Source: Breoghania corrubedonensis
GTDB taxonomy: Bacteria; Pseudomonadota; Alphaproteobacteria; Rhizobiales; Stappiaceae
Length of the DNA stretch: 64,000 bases
Direction: 5' to 3'
Assembly: GCF_003053845.1 (NCBI RefSeq)
Contig: NZ_QAYG01000005.1
Location: forward strand, 1 to 64,000
A program made the position numbers and the translations under genes. Below are positions 47,306-56,616 of the stretch, piece after piece (the stretch's first letter is position 1; each line of letters begins with the position of its first letter). Below the pieces are notes generated by a model. That model was given only the letters and a program-made list of their open reading frames with translations, ran no database searches and was not told where the DNA came from.

Positions 47306-48601
47306 ATGCTCGATATCAAGTGGATCCGCGCCAATCCGGAAGCGCTCGACCGTGCGCTTCAGACCCGGGGCGCCGAGCCCGCCGCCGCCCGTCTGATCGG
47401 CCTCGACGACGCCCGCCGCACCCATGTTACCCGCCTGCAGGAAGCCCAGGAGCGCCGCAACGCCGCCTCCAAGGAGATCGGCAAGGCCAAGGCCTCCGGC
47501 GACGAGGTGAAGGCCAAGGCGCTCATCGACGAGATCGCCGAGATCAAGACCTTCGTGCAATCGGGCGAAGAAGAAGCGCGCCGGCTCGATGAGGCGCTGG
47601 AAAGCGCGCTCGCGGTCATCCCGAACGTGCCGCTGGACGATGTGCCGGTCGGGGCGGATGAGAACGACAACGTGGTCCACCACGTCCACGGCGAAAAGCC
47701 CGGCTTCGACTTCGAGCCGAAGGAGCATTTCGAGATCGCCGGGCTCGTCGACGAATTCGATTTCGAACGCGCTGCGAAGCTCTCCGGCGCACGTTTCGCC
47801 GTCCTGCGCGGCGAACTGGCGGCCCTTGAGCGGGCGCTTGGCCAGTTCATGATCAACCTGCACACCCGGGAGAACGGCTACGAGGAAGTCTCCCCGCCGC
47901 TTCTGGTGCGCGATGATCCGCTCTACGGAACGGCCCAGTTGCCGAAGTTTGAAGAAGACCTGTTCAAGACCACGGAAGGGCGCTGGCTGATCCCCACCGC
48001 CGAGGTGCCACTCACCAATCTGGTGCGTGAGGAAATCCTCGACGAGGGTGCGCTGCCGATGCGGGTGACCGCGCTGACCTACTGCTTCCGCTCCGAAGCC
48101 GGGGCGGCCGGGCGCGACATGCGCGGCATCCTGCGCCAGCACCAGTTCCAGAAGTGCGAGCTGGTCTCGATCACGAAGCCCGATGAATCGATCGCCGAGC
48201 ACGAGCGCATGCTCGCCTGCGCCGAGGAGGTGCTGAAGCGGCTGGGCCTGCACTATCGCGTGGTCACGCTGTGCACCGGCGACATGGGCTTCGGTGCACG
48301 CAAGACCTACGATATCGAGGTCTGGCTGCCGGGGCAGAACGCCTATCGCGAAATCTCGTCCTGTTCGGTCTGCGGCGACTTCCAGGCCCGGCGCATGAAT
48401 GCCCGCTTCCGGCCGGCAAACGAGAAGGGCGTGCAGTTCGTCCACACGCTCAACGGCTCGGGCCTTGCCGTTGGCCGGGCTCTGATCGCGGTTGTCGAGA
48501 ATTACCAGAACGCCGATGGCTCCGTGACCATTCCGGACGTCCTGCGTCCGCTGATGGGCGGCGTCGAGGTGATCGGGAAGAAATCAAGCGCCACGACGTG
48601 A
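47306..48601 (+). CDS. serS: Seryl-tRNA synthetase
   Basis: A 431-aa class II synthetase. The N-terminal coiled-coil tRNA-binding arm spans about 25-100. Motif 2 is [25 protein letters not shown], and motif 3 is [19 protein letters not shown]. Normal length. Begins 105 bases after tatC. Confidence 0.98.
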   Translation: MLDIKWIRANPEALDRALQTRGAEPAAARLIGLDDARRTHVTRLQEAQERRNAASKEIGKAKASGDEVKAKALIDEIAEIKTFVQSGEEEARRLDEALESALAVIPNVPLDDVPVGADENDNVVHHVHGEKPGFDFEPKEHFEIAGLVDEFDFERAAKLSGARFAVLRGELAALERALGQFMINLHTRENGYEEVSPPLLVRDDPLYGTAQLPKFEEDLFKTTEGRWLIPTAEVPLTNLVREEILDEGALPMRVTALTYCFRSEAGAAGRDMRGILRQHQFQKCELVSITKPDESIAEHERMLACAEEVLKRLGLHYRVVTLCTGDMGFGARKTYDIEVWLPGQNAYREISSCSVCGDFQARRMNARFRPANEKGVQFVHTLNGSGLAVGRALIAVVENYQNADGSVTIPDVLRPLMGGVEVIGKKSSATT

Positions 48602-48620
48602 ACGGTTCGGGAAAGAGATA

Positions 48621-49379
48621 ATGCGAATTCTGGTCACCAATGATGACGGTATCCATGCGCCCGGCCTGAAGGTGGCCGAGAGCATCGCCCGCACGCTGAC
48701 CGACGAGGTCTGGGTCGTGGCACCGGAGAGCGACCAGAGCGGCGTCGCGCATTCACTTTCGCTCAACGACCCTCTGCGCCTGCGCTCTCTCGGTTTCAAC
48801 CGCTACGCCGTGCGCGGCACGCCCACCGATTGCGTCATCATGGGCGTCAAGCACATCATGAAAGAAGCGCCGGACCTGGTGATCTCGGGTGTCAACCGTG
48901 GTCAGAACCTGGCCGATGACGTGACCTATTCCGGTACCGTGGCCGGCGCCATGGAAGGCACGCTGCTGGGGATCCGCTCGGTTGCGCTCTCCCAGGCCTA
49001 CGGTATCCAGAACAAGGACAAGCCGCCGTTCGAGACGGCCGAGCACCACGCGCCGGAGCTTTTGCGCCGGCTGCTGGAGCGGCCGCAGCCGGTCGGCAAG
49101 TTCTACAATATCAATTTTCCCGATTGCGCGCCCGAGGCGGTGGTCGGCATAGAGGTCGCGGTGCAGGGACGGCGCAACGCCGAGCAGCTCTATGTCGACG
49201 AACGTGCCGACGGGCGCGGCAATCCGTATTTCTGGATCGGTTTCCGCCGCATGCGTTCCGAACCGGAGCCGGGAACGGACCTGCACGCCATCTATGCGGG
49301 CAAGATTTCCGTGACGCCGCTGGGGCTGGATCTCACCGACCACGCAAGTTTGAGCGATCTGGGCGATTTTCTTGCATAA
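48621..49379 (+). CDS. surE: 5'/3'-nucleotidase SurE
   Basis: A 252-aa metal-dependent nucleotidase of the stationary-phase survival family. The N-terminal [15 protein letters not shown] holds the acidic metal ligands (DD), then [25 protein letters not shown]. The start follows GGGAAAGAGA. Paired with pcm as in many proteobacteria. Confidence 0.97.
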   Translation: MRILVTNDDGIHAPGLKVAESIARTLTDEVWVVAPESDQSGVAHSLSLNDPLRLRSLGFNRYAVRGTPTDCVIMGVKHIMKEAPDLVISGVNRGQNLADDVTYSGTVAGAMEGTLLGIRSVALSQAYGIQNKDKPPFETAEHHAPELLRRLLERPQPVGKFYNINFPDCAPEAVVGIEVAVQGRRNAEQLYVDERADGRGNPYFWIGFRRMRSEPEPGTDLHAIYAGKISVTPLGLDLTDHASLSDLGDFLA

Positions 49380-49485
49380 TGGCGCCGTGACGCCGATGCC
49401 CGTACGGTGATTCTACGGGGCCGGCGCACGTTTGAAGAGTGGGACCGGCAGCCGCCACGGCCGCCGGCGAAGACAGGCGCCCGCC

Positions 49486-50157
49486 ATGAGCGATGCCGAC
49501 GACGAAGCCCCGGTGCGCGGCGCGAACGAGCGCGAAGCCTGTCTCGGGCTGATCCTCGACCTGCGCTCGCGCGGCATACGCGATACCCGGCTTCTTGGTG
49601 CCATCGAGCGTGTTCCGCGCCGGCTGTTCCTCTCGGCCCGCCAACACATGCTCGCCTATGTCGATACGCAATTGCCCATCGAGTGTGGCCAGACCACGCC
49701 GGCGCCCTCCGCCATGGCGCGGATGATCACCGCGCTGGAGCTGAAGCCCGAACATCGGGTTCTGCATATCGGTACGGGATCTGGCTATCAGGCGGCGATC
49801 CTCGGTCAGATGGTGGCGCAGGTGGTCACTCTGGAGCGCTACCGCACGCTCGTGGAACTCGCCCGCCAGCGCCTCGTCACCTTGAAACTCGCCAATGTGG
49901 AGGTCCGCCATGCGGACGGGCTTGCCGGACTCAAAGGCGAGGAGGAACCGTTTGACCGGATCCTTCTTTCCGGAGCCGTGTCGAGCCTGCCGGGCCCCTT
50001 GATGGACAATCTGGCCGAAGGGGGGCTGCTCGTCGCGCCCGTGGGGCTCGTGGGCGAAGAGCAACGGCTTATCCGGTTTTCCCGCGACGGCAAGCAGGCG
50101 GATCTCGGGCCCTTGCGGCTCGTGCCCCTTGCGGAAGGTCTGGCCACGCGGTTGTGA
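49486..50157 (+). CDS. pcm: Protein-L-isoaspartate O-methyltransferase
   Basis: A 223-aa SAM-dependent methyltransferase that starts repair of isoaspartyl residues. Motifs: RVLHIGTGSGYQAAIL (SAM motif I), the preceding IECGQTTPAPSAMARMI, and GLLVAPVGLVGEEQRL. The start ATG 49486 gives normal length; the frame is open further upstream into surE's downstream gap. Confidence 0.94.
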   Translation: MSDADDEAPVRGANEREACLGLILDLRSRGIRDTRLLGAIERVPRRLFLSARQHMLAYVDTQLPIECGQTTPAPSAMARMITALELKPEHRVLHIGTGSGYQAAILGQMVAQVVTLERYRTLVELARQRLVTLKLANVEVRHADGLAGLKGEEEPFDRILLSGAVSSLPGPLMDNLAEGGLLVAPVGLVGEEQRLIRFSRDGKQADLGPLRLVPLAEGLATRL

Positions 50158-50241
50158 TCAAAATCCGGTTCCATGCCGGATGCTGAAATTCCGCGCTATG
50201 CTTGAGCAATCCTCTTTGCGCTGTGCCGAATTGGGGCGCCC

Positions 50242-50257
50242 TTAAGTCTTTGTCAAC
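50242..50257 (+). promoter_or_regulatory. Near-match CtrA box upstream of the DipM/NlpD-like gene
   Basis: TTAAGTCTTTGTCAAC fits the TTAA-N7-TTAA CtrA consensus except for one base, 62 bases before the start codon. A second TTAA lies at 50269-50272. CtrA regulates envelope and division genes in alphaproteobacteria, so a link is plausible but unproven. Confidence 0.35.
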
Positions 50258-50318
50258 GTTACCGCGCTTAACTCTACTCAACGCGATGTTTCGCCAGAGT
50301 TCCTGATCGAGTTGAGCC

Positions 50319-51713
50319 ATGTCCGCAAAGCGATTGCAGTTGACCTCCAGTTTGCTGACCAGAGTAGCCGCCGTTGCGCTTCTTTCCGGTCTTGCGGCCG
50401 GCTGCAGCGGGTCCGTGTCCCGCTTCGGTGATCCGATCTATACCGGCGGCACCGCGAATCAGCGCGATATTCTCGGTGGCTCTCCCCAGCAGCCCTCCTA
50501 TGACGATATCGCCGGCAATGGTCCCGTCAGCCCCGCTTCGCAGAAGCGGCGGCCGATGGTAGCCTCGGTCGCCCTGCCGCCGCTGAGCCAGGGCCGCCAG
50601 AACAGCCAGAACAAGCCCCTCTATACCGCCTCCATTCCCAAGGGCGAGCCAGTGGCCCAGCCCGCGCAGCCGCCCATGCCCGCGCCGATCGCCTCCAACG
50701 CGCAGACGCGCCAGGGCCGTACCTATGGTGGCTGGACCTCGGCCGGCGGCACGGTCGTGACGCTTGAGCCCGGTGAGACCGTGAGTTCGGCCGCCCGCCG
50801 CTATGGCGTGCCGACAGAGGCGATCGTGGCGGTCAACGGCATCAACGATCCGAACGAGGTTCGCGCCGGATCGCAGATCGTCATTCCGACATATGTCTAC
50901 AACGGGCACAAGGTCATCCGTCCGCAACCGCAGACGCAGACCGCCTCGACAAGGTCAACGACCGCACGCACCGAAACGGTCCGCGTCGCTTCCAGCGCCG
51001 ATGTCGTTCCGAGCTCCAAGCCGCGCCGGGCGAGCCATGTGGCTTCAACCGCGCCGGCGCGTCCTGAACGCGAGCCTCACTCCGTTTCCGGGCCGCGTTC
51101 AGCCTCGCAACAGCATGTCGCATCCGTTTCGACGGATGCGCGCCCGCCGCGCAAGCCCGCCGTCGCGTCGAGTTCCACTCCTCGCGTAGCCGTTGCAACG
51201 AGCGAACCCGTCTCTCGGCCCAAGGTCGTCGGCGAAGCCGAGGTGAAGCGCGAGACCGCGCCTGAGCAGCCGATCACCACCGCCTCGATCCAGCGCGACG
51301 AGACGCCGGCCCAGGTCGCCGATGACGGCACCAACCGCTTCCGCTGGCCCGTTCGCGGTCGCATCATTTCAAGCTTCGGCTCCAAGCCGGGCGGCACCCG
51401 CAACGACGGCATCAATCTCGCTGTGCCCGAAGGCACGGCGGTGCGCGCGGTCGAAAGCGGCACGGTCATCTATGCCGGCAACGAGCTCAAGGGCTATGGC
51501 AACCTCGTCCTGATCCGCCACGACGATGGCTGGGTCTCCGCCTATGCCCACAATTCCGAGCTGGACGTTCGTCGTGGCGACACGGTGCGGCGCGGCGAGG
51601 TCGTCGCCAAGGCCGGCTCCACCGGTACGGTGAACCAGCCCCAGCTCCACTTCGAGCTGCGCCGCGGCAACAAGCCGGTCGATCCGATGCAGTTCCTGCC
51701 GAAGTCTTCCTGA
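50319..51713 (+). CDS. DipM/NlpD-like LysM and LytM lipoprotein
   Basis: A 464-aa protein with a signal peptide ending in LAAGC (lipid-modified Cys at about residue 29). A LysM domain lies at about 150-195 (VTLEPGETVSSAARRYGVPTEAIVAVNG), then a Ser/Pro/Arg-rich linker and a C-terminal M23/LytM domain (about 340-464). In the M23 domain the metal ligands H-x3-D are replaced by N-x3-N (about 362 and 366), while YAH and LHFEL remain. It is therefore probably a non-catalytic amidase activator rather than an endopeptidase, as with NlpD, EnvC and DipM. A role in daughter-cell separation is inferred. Confidence 0.88.
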   Translation: MSAKRLQLTSSLLTRVAAVALLSGLAAGCSGSVSRFGDPIYTGGTANQRDILGGSPQQPSYDDIAGNGPVSPASQKRRPMVASVALPPLSQGRQNSQNKPLYTASIPKGEPVAQPAQPPMPAPIASNAQTRQGRTYGGWTSAGGTVVTLEPGETVSSAARRYGVPTEAIVAVNGINDPNEVRAGSQIVIPTYVYNGHKVIRPQPQTQTASTRSTTARTETVRVASSADVVPSSKPRRASHVASTAPARPEREPHSVSGPRSASQQHVASVSTDARPPRKPAVASSSTPRVAVATSEPVSRPKVVGEAEVKRETAPEQPITTASIQRDETPAQVADDGTNRFRWPVRGRIISSFGSKPGGTRNDGINLAVPEGTAVRAVESGTVIYAGNELKGYGNLVLIRHDDGWVSAYAHNSELDVRRGDTVRRGEVVAKAGSTGTVNQPQLHFELRRGNKPVDPMQFLPKSS

Positions 51714-51740
51714 CGGGCAGGTATTTTCCTCGAAAATGCG

Positions 51741-51780
51741 AAAGGCTCCCCTCACAGCTGTGAGAGGAGCCTTTTCCGTT
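51741..51780 (+). terminator. Strong rho-independent terminator after the DipM/NlpD-like gene
   Basis: A near-perfect hairpin from AAGGCTCC (51742-51749) to GGAGCCTT (51766-51773), with the core CTCACAG/CTGTGAG and one mismatch, then a T-run. It ends the long argS-to-dipM run. Confidence 0.88.
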
Positions 51781-51902
51781 TGGGGCTTCTGCGCTTTTAG
51801 AAGATGAGGAATGGACAGGAAACGGGTCGGCATTTCAGTCTGCCCGTGCCCGTGCCCGTGCCGGTCCTCGTGCCCGGGTCCGGCCCGTTCGGTTCACCCG
51901 CT

Positions 51903-52784
51903 TCAGTCCAGCGCAATGCCCAATCGTCCGGCGAGATCCTGGATATATTGCCAGGCGACGCGGCCTGAACGTGCGCCGCGCGTCGTCGCCCATTCGATCG
52001 CCTCGGCGCGCATCGTGTCCTGGTCGATGGTCAGGCCGTAATGGTCGACATAGCCCTGAACCATTTCCAGGTAGTCGTCCTGGCTGCATTTGTGAAATCC
52101 GATCCACAGGCCGAAGCGATCCGAAAGCGACACCTTCTCTTCCACCGCCTCGCCGGGATTGATGGCGGTGGCGCGTTCATTTTCCATCATGTCGCGCGGC
52201 AGCAGGTGGCGCCGGTTGGAGGTCGCATAGAAAAGGACATTCGCCGGGCGTCCCTCGATGCCGCCTTCAAGCACAGCCTTCAGCGACTTGTAGGAGGCGT
52301 CGTCGCCGTCGAAGGAGAGATCGTCGCAAAAGATGATGAAGCGGTGCGGGGCAGGGCGCAGAAGGCTCATCAGCGCCGGCAGGGTCTCGATATCCTCACG
52401 GTGGATCTCGATAAGCTTCAGCGCCGCTTTTCCTTCGGCCGCGAGTTCAGTGTTCACATGGGCATGGGCGGCCTTGACCAGCGACGACTTGCCCATGCCG
52501 CGCGCGCCCCAAAGAAGCGCGTTGTTGGCCGGCAGCCCGCGTGCGAAGCGCTCGGTATTGGTGACCAGCGTCTCGCGCATGCGGGTGACGGCCTGAAGCA
52601 GTGTCATGGCGACGCGATTGACGTGCGTCACCGATTCGAGCCGGCGTTCCGCCGCCACCCAGATGAAGGCGTCCGCGGCCTCGAAATCGGGCGGCGCCGC
52701 CTGCGCCGGCACGACCCGCGCGATCAGCTCGATCAGCTGGTCGAGCTTGTCGCCGATGCGTGCGATTTCCGAATTGTCTGCCAT
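51903..52784 (-). CDS. DUF815 AAA-type ATPase
   Basis: A 293-aa P-loop protein of family DUF815. Walker A is in LLWGARGMGKSSLVKA (about 92-107), and the Walker B-like strand is RFIIFCDDLSFDGDD (about 148-162). SDRFGLWIGFHKCSQDDYLEMV is family-typical. Biochemical role is not established. It interrupts the plus-strand run, converging on the DipM/NlpD-like gene and divergent from yajC. Confidence 0.9.
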   Translation of the reverse strand: MADNSEIARIGDKLDQLIELIARVVPAQAAPPDFEAADAFIWVAAERRLESVTHVNRVAMTLLQAVTRMRETLVTNTERFARGLPANNALLWGARGMGKSSLVKAAHAHVNTELAAEGKAALKLIEIHREDIETLPALMSLLRPAPHRFIIFCDDLSFDGDDASYKSLKAVLEGGIEGRPANVLFYATSNRRHLLPRDMMENERATAINPGEAVEEKVSLSDRFGLWIGFHKCSQDDYLEMVQGYVDHYGLTIDQDTMRAEAIEWATTRGARSGRVAWQYIQDLAGRLGIALD

Positions 52785-53115
52785 GGCCTGAACGCGAGCC
52801 TCCTGTCGTGTGCCGCCGATTTTCGGGCGATTGCGCGCCCTTGTTCCAGCCTCGCGGTAGATGGGCGGATCGGCCTTTGCGCTCTATCATGGCGGGGCAG
52901 GCGGCAAAAGGCCGCCGGGGCTGAATGCGGTACGCCTTGGGCGCCTTGTTCGCGCCGCACCGGGTGATGCCGGCTTCGCTTGCAAAGCTGCCGTTGGCCG
53001 TTATAGTCCGCCGCGACTTGCGTTCCCCCGGCCGGCTGACCATCTCGATTGCCGCCACCAGCATGCGCCCGCGGCGCCGGCAGGGGCTTGAAGACAAACA
53101 TCTAAGGAGAGGCCC
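52785..53115. other. Intergenic gap between DUF815 ATPase and yajC
   Basis: About 330 bases between divergent genes, so promoters for both are expected here. AAGGAGAGG at about 53103 is the yajC ribosome site. No clear -35/-10 pair, operator or hairpin was recognised. Confidence 0.4.
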
Positions 53116-53451
53116 ATGTTCGTGACCCCGGCATATGCCCAGACCGGTGCGGCCGCCGGCGGCAGCGAGTTGCTGCTGAATATCCTGCCGTTCATTCTGA
53201 TCTTCGCGATCATGTACTTCCTGATCATCCGGCCGCAGCGCCAGCGGATGAAACAGCATCAGGAGATGGTCAGCTCCCTGCGTCGCGGCGATACGGTCGT
53301 GACCACCGGCGGCATCGTCGGCAAGGTGGTGAAGGTTCTCGACGAGACGGAAGCCCAGATCGAGATCGCCGAAGGCGTCAAGGTCAAGGTGGTCCGCTCC
53401 ATGATTCAGGACGTCCGCTCCAAGGGCGAGCCCGTCAAGGAAAACGGATAA
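53116..53451 (+). CDS. yajC: Preprotein translocase subunit YajC
   Basis: A 111-aa single-pass membrane protein, accessory to SecDF. The transmembrane segment is LPFILIFAIMYFLIIRPQRQR. It is followed by the soluble small beta-domain LRRGDTVVTTGGIVGKV. The start has AGGAGAGG upstream. First gene of yajC-secD-secF. Confidence 0.96.
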   Translation: MFVTPAYAQTGAAAGGSELLLNILPFILIFAIMYFLIIRPQRQRMKQHQEMVSSLRRGDTVVTTGGIVGKVVKVLDETEAQIEIAEGVKVKVVRSMIQDVRSKGEPVKENG

Positions 53452-53505
53452 CCTTTCGACACGCACCGCCGTCCGGTCCGCCGGACGGTACAGCACGGGC
53501 GCCCC

Positions 53506-55125
53506 ATGATGCTTTATTTCGCACGCTGGAAAGTCGTTTCGATCCTGCTGGTGGTTTTCGCCGGCTTCATCTTCACGATTCCGAACTTTTTTACCCGCGA
53601 CGAGGTTGCGTCGTGGCCGGATTGGGTCCCTGGGCGACAGCTTGTCCTCGGTCTCGATCTGCAGGGCGGTGCCTATCTGCTGTATGAAGTCGACCGCGGA
53701 TCATACGAGGAGAAGCGCCTTCAGGCGCTTGTCGGTGATATCCGCACGTCGCTGCGCCAGAGCGAGCCGCGCATCGGATACACCGGTCTTGGCGTGAAGA
53801 ACGACAAGACCGTCCAGTTCCGCCTGCGTGACACCGGCCGCATCGACGAGGCGCGCGCGCGGCTCAAGGATCTGGTCAATCCGCTTGATGCCAGCCTTTT
53901 CGCCGGCACCCAGATCAACGAATTTTCTTTCACGATAGCCGATGACGGGCTGGTCCGGTTCTCCTTCACCGATGAGGGGCTCGCCCAGCGCATCCGCTCG
54001 GTTGTCGATCAGTCGATCGAGGTGATCCGTCGCCGCGTCGACCAACTCGGCACCACCGAGCCGTCGATCCAGCGCCAGGGCGAGGATCGCATCCTCGTCG
54101 AAGCGCCGGGTCTCGACGATCCGGAACGGCTGAAGACACTGATCGGCCAGACCGCCCAGATGACCTTCCATCTGGTCGACAGCAACGCCAATGTCCAGCA
54201 GGCGATCCAGACGCGCCCGCCGGCCGGCGACCTGCTGGTCTATTCGACCGACGATCCCCCGGTGCCCTATCTCATCGACGAGACCCCGCTCTTGACGGGT
54301 GAGGACCTTCAGGATTCCCAGGCGACCTTCGACCAGCGCTCCAACCAGCCGGTCGTGACGTTCCGCTTCAACACCTCGGGCGCGCGCAAGTTCGCCAAGG
54401 TGACCCAGCAGAATGTCGGACGTCCGTTCGCCATCGTCCTCGATAACGAAGTGATCTCGGCGCCGGTCATCCGCGAGCCCATCCTCGGCGGCTCCGGGCA
54501 GATCTCCGGCAACTTCACGGTTCAAAGCGCGAACGATCTCGCCATCCTGCTGCGCGCGGGCGCTCTGCCGGCCAAGCTTACCATCGTCGAAGAGCGTACC
54601 GTCGGCCCGGGCCTTGGCGCCGACAGTATCGAAGCGGGCAAGATCGCTTCGCTCGTTGGCATCGTCGCGGTCGCCGTTTTCATGATCCTCGCCTACGGCC
54701 TGTTCGGCATCATCGCCGACATCGCGTTGTTCGTGAACATGGTCCTGATCTTCGGCGCGCTTTCGTTCCTTGGCGCAACGCTGACGTTGCCCGGTATCGC
54801 GGGTATCGTGCTCACCGTCGGCATGGCGGTGGATGCGAACGTGCTGATCTATGAACGCGTTCGCGAGGAGGTCCGCAACGGACGATCTGCCGTCTCGGCA
54901 CTGGATGCGGGCTTCTCGCGTGCGTTGGGCACCATTCTGGATGCCAACATCACCACGCTGATCGCCGCCGTGATCCTGTTCTATCTCGGCTCCGGCCCGA
55001 TCCGCGGATTCGCGGTGACGCTTGCCATCGGTATTGTCACCACCGTGTTCTCGGCCTTCACCTTCACCCGGTTCCTGGTTTCGATGTGGCTGCGCAATCG
55101 CCGCCCGTCGAAGCTGCCGATCTGA
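53506..55125 (+). CDS. secD: Protein translocase subunit SecD
   Basis: 539 aa. One N-terminal membrane helix, a large periplasmic region beginning with LVLGLDLQGGAYLLYEVD, the P1 head, then five C-terminal helices with GIAGIVLTVGMAVDANVLIYERVREE. SecD and SecF use proton motive force to complete export. The first two codons are both ATG; either could start. Confidence 0.97.
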   Translation: MMLYFARWKVVSILLVVFAGFIFTIPNFFTRDEVASWPDWVPGRQLVLGLDLQGGAYLLYEVDRGSYEEKRLQALVGDIRTSLRQSEPRIGYTGLGVKNDKTVQFRLRDTGRIDEARARLKDLVNPLDASLFAGTQINEFSFTIADDGLVRFSFTDEGLAQRIRSVVDQSIEVIRRRVDQLGTTEPSIQRQGEDRILVEAPGLDDPERLKTLIGQTAQMTFHLVDSNANVQQAIQTRPPAGDLLVYSTDDPPVPYLIDETPLLTGEDLQDSQATFDQRSNQPVVTFRFNTSGARKFAKVTQQNVGRPFAIVLDNEVISAPVIREPILGGSGQISGNFTVQSANDLAILLRAGALPAKLTIVEERTVGPGLGADSIEAGKIASLVGIVAVAVFMILAYGLFGIIADIALFVNMVLIFGALSFLGATLTLPGIAGIVLTVGMAVDANVLIYERVREEVRNGRSAVSALDAGFSRALGTILDANITTLIAAVILFYLGSGPIRGFAVTLAIGIVTTVFSAFTFTRFLVSMWLRNRRPSKLPI

Positions 55126-55146
55126 GCGAGCCGGAAGGGGAAAGAC

Positions 55147-56091
55147 ATGCGCTTACTGAGGATTGTCCCGGAGAACACACACTTCGGGTTCATGAAGAAC
55201 CGGTTCATCAGCTTCACGCTGTCCGGCACGCTCGCCGTTCTGTCCATCGTGATGTTCTTCTCGCTGGGCCTGAATTACGGCATCGATTTCGAAGGCGGAA
55301 CCGTCGTCGAGATCGCCACGAAGAACGGGCCCGCCAATATCGGCGATATCCGCTCCGAACTGCGCGATCTCAACCTGGGCGACGTTCAGGTGCAGGAATT
55401 CGGCGCGCCGAATGATGTGCTGATCCGTATCGAACGTCAGCAGGGCGGCGAGCAGGCCCAGCAGAAGGCCATAGGGCTTATCCGCGACACGTTCGGCGAC
55501 ACGGTCGACTTTCGCCGTGTCGAGGTCGTCGGGCCGCGTGTGTCCGGTGAGCTCGCTCAGGCGGGAACCCTCGCGGTCGTCGTGTCGCTGTTTGCGGTGC
55601 TGGTCTACATCTGGTTCCGCTTCGAATGGCAGTTCGCCGTTGGCGCGATCATAGCCACGGTGCATGATGTCATTCTGACGATCGGAATGTTCGCGGTGCT
55701 GCATCTGGACTTCTCGCTGTCCAGTATCGCCGCGATCCTGACCATCGTCGGCTATTCGCTCAACGATACGGTCGTGGTCTATGACCGGATCCGCGAGGAT
55801 ATGCGCAAGTACAAGAAGATGCCGCTGTTGGATCTGCTCGACCGGGCCATCAACCAGACCCTGTCGCGCACGACGATGACATCCTTCACCACGTTGCTCG
55901 CGCTGCTGTCGCTCTACACATTCGGCGGCGAGGTCATCCGCTCGTTCACCTTCGCGATGATCTGGGGCGTTCTGGTGGGTACCTATTCGTCGATCTTCGT
56001 GGCCGCGCCGGTGCTCAATTTCCTGAACCTGCGCCGTGGTCCCGACGCCTCCGGAGGCACGGCGGAAAAGGAGCAGGCGGAAACGGCCTGA
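55147..56091 (+). CDS. secF: Protein translocase subunit SecF
   Basis: 314 aa, six helices with the periplasmic domain between helix 1 and 2. Motifs: GLNYGIDFEGGTVVEI and ILTIVGYSLNDTVVVYDRIRED. Starts 21 bases after secD with GGAAGGGGAAAG as ribosome site. Confidence 0.97.
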   Translation: MRLLRIVPENTHFGFMKNRFISFTLSGTLAVLSIVMFFSLGLNYGIDFEGGTVVEIATKNGPANIGDIRSELRDLNLGDVQVQEFGAPNDVLIRIERQQGGEQAQQKAIGLIRDTFGDTVDFRRVEVVGPRVSGELAQAGTLAVVVSLFAVLVYIWFRFEWQFAVGAIIATVHDVILTIGMFAVLHLDFSLSSIAAILTIVGYSLNDTVVVYDRIREDMRKYKKMPLLDLLDRAINQTLSRTTMTSFTTLLALLSLYTFGGEVIRSFTFAMIWGVLVGTYSSIFVAAPVLNFLNLRRGPDASGGTAEKEQAETA

Positions 56092-56102
56092 GATCGATCA
56101 CG

Positions 56103-56525
56103 ATGTCGCAACGTCCCAAGGGCTTCTGGCCGGGGCAGGCGAAGGGCCTCGTCATTCGCGAGGCCCATTTCCCCGGCCGCGCGCCGATCGATGCATATGG
56201 CGACGGCGGGTTCCGCTTCGCCGACATGTCCCATCGTGGTTCCTTGATCGTGCTTCCAAGCGGGATACACGGCTGGGATGTGATCTCTGCGGAGGATTTC
56301 GGTCCCGACGTTTTCGCGCCCGTCTTCGAGCAGGCCAAGGATATCGAGATCCTGCTGATTGGTTGTGGTCCGCAATTGGTGCGTCTTGATGAGAGGCTGC
56401 GTCAGCGTTTCCGTGATGTCGGCATCATGGCCGACGTCATGTCCACGGGAGCTGCGGTGCGCACGCTCAACGTGCTGCTTGCCGAGAACAGGGCCGTTGC
56501 CGCGGCCCTGATTGCCGTTGAATGA
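56103..56525 (+). CDS. Mth938-domain protein (NDUFAF3-like)
   Basis: A 140-aa protein made of one Mth938 domain (DUF498). Features: INAYGDGGFRF-type start read here as IDAYGDGGFRFADMSHRGSLIVLPSGIHGWDV, then LLIGCGPQL and the C-terminal MSTGAAVRTLNVLLAENRAVAAALI. The human family member NDUFAF3 is a mitochondrial complex I assembly factor. It begins 11 bases after secF and is probably co-transcribed with it. Direct role in bacterial NADH dehydrogenase assembly is inferred. Confidence 0.88.
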   Translation: MSQRPKGFWPGQAKGLVIREAHFPGRAPIDAYGDGGFRFADMSHRGSLIVLPSGIHGWDVISAEDFGPDVFAPVFEQAKDIEILLIGCGPQLVRLDERLRQRFRDVGIMADVMSTGAAVRTLNVLLAENRAVAAALIAVE

Positions 56526-56616
56526 GACGGGTGACTGCGGCCGCAGCGCCGAAAATTTCTTTCGTGCGACAAGAGTGCGGTGGCGAGATGGCCGCGCGCC
56601 CCTATCTTTGTCAGCA

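Noticed and set aside
45977-48445. 822-codon minus-strand ORF opposite tatB-tatC-serS
   Set aside because: Spans three real genes on the other strand; no features of a protein.
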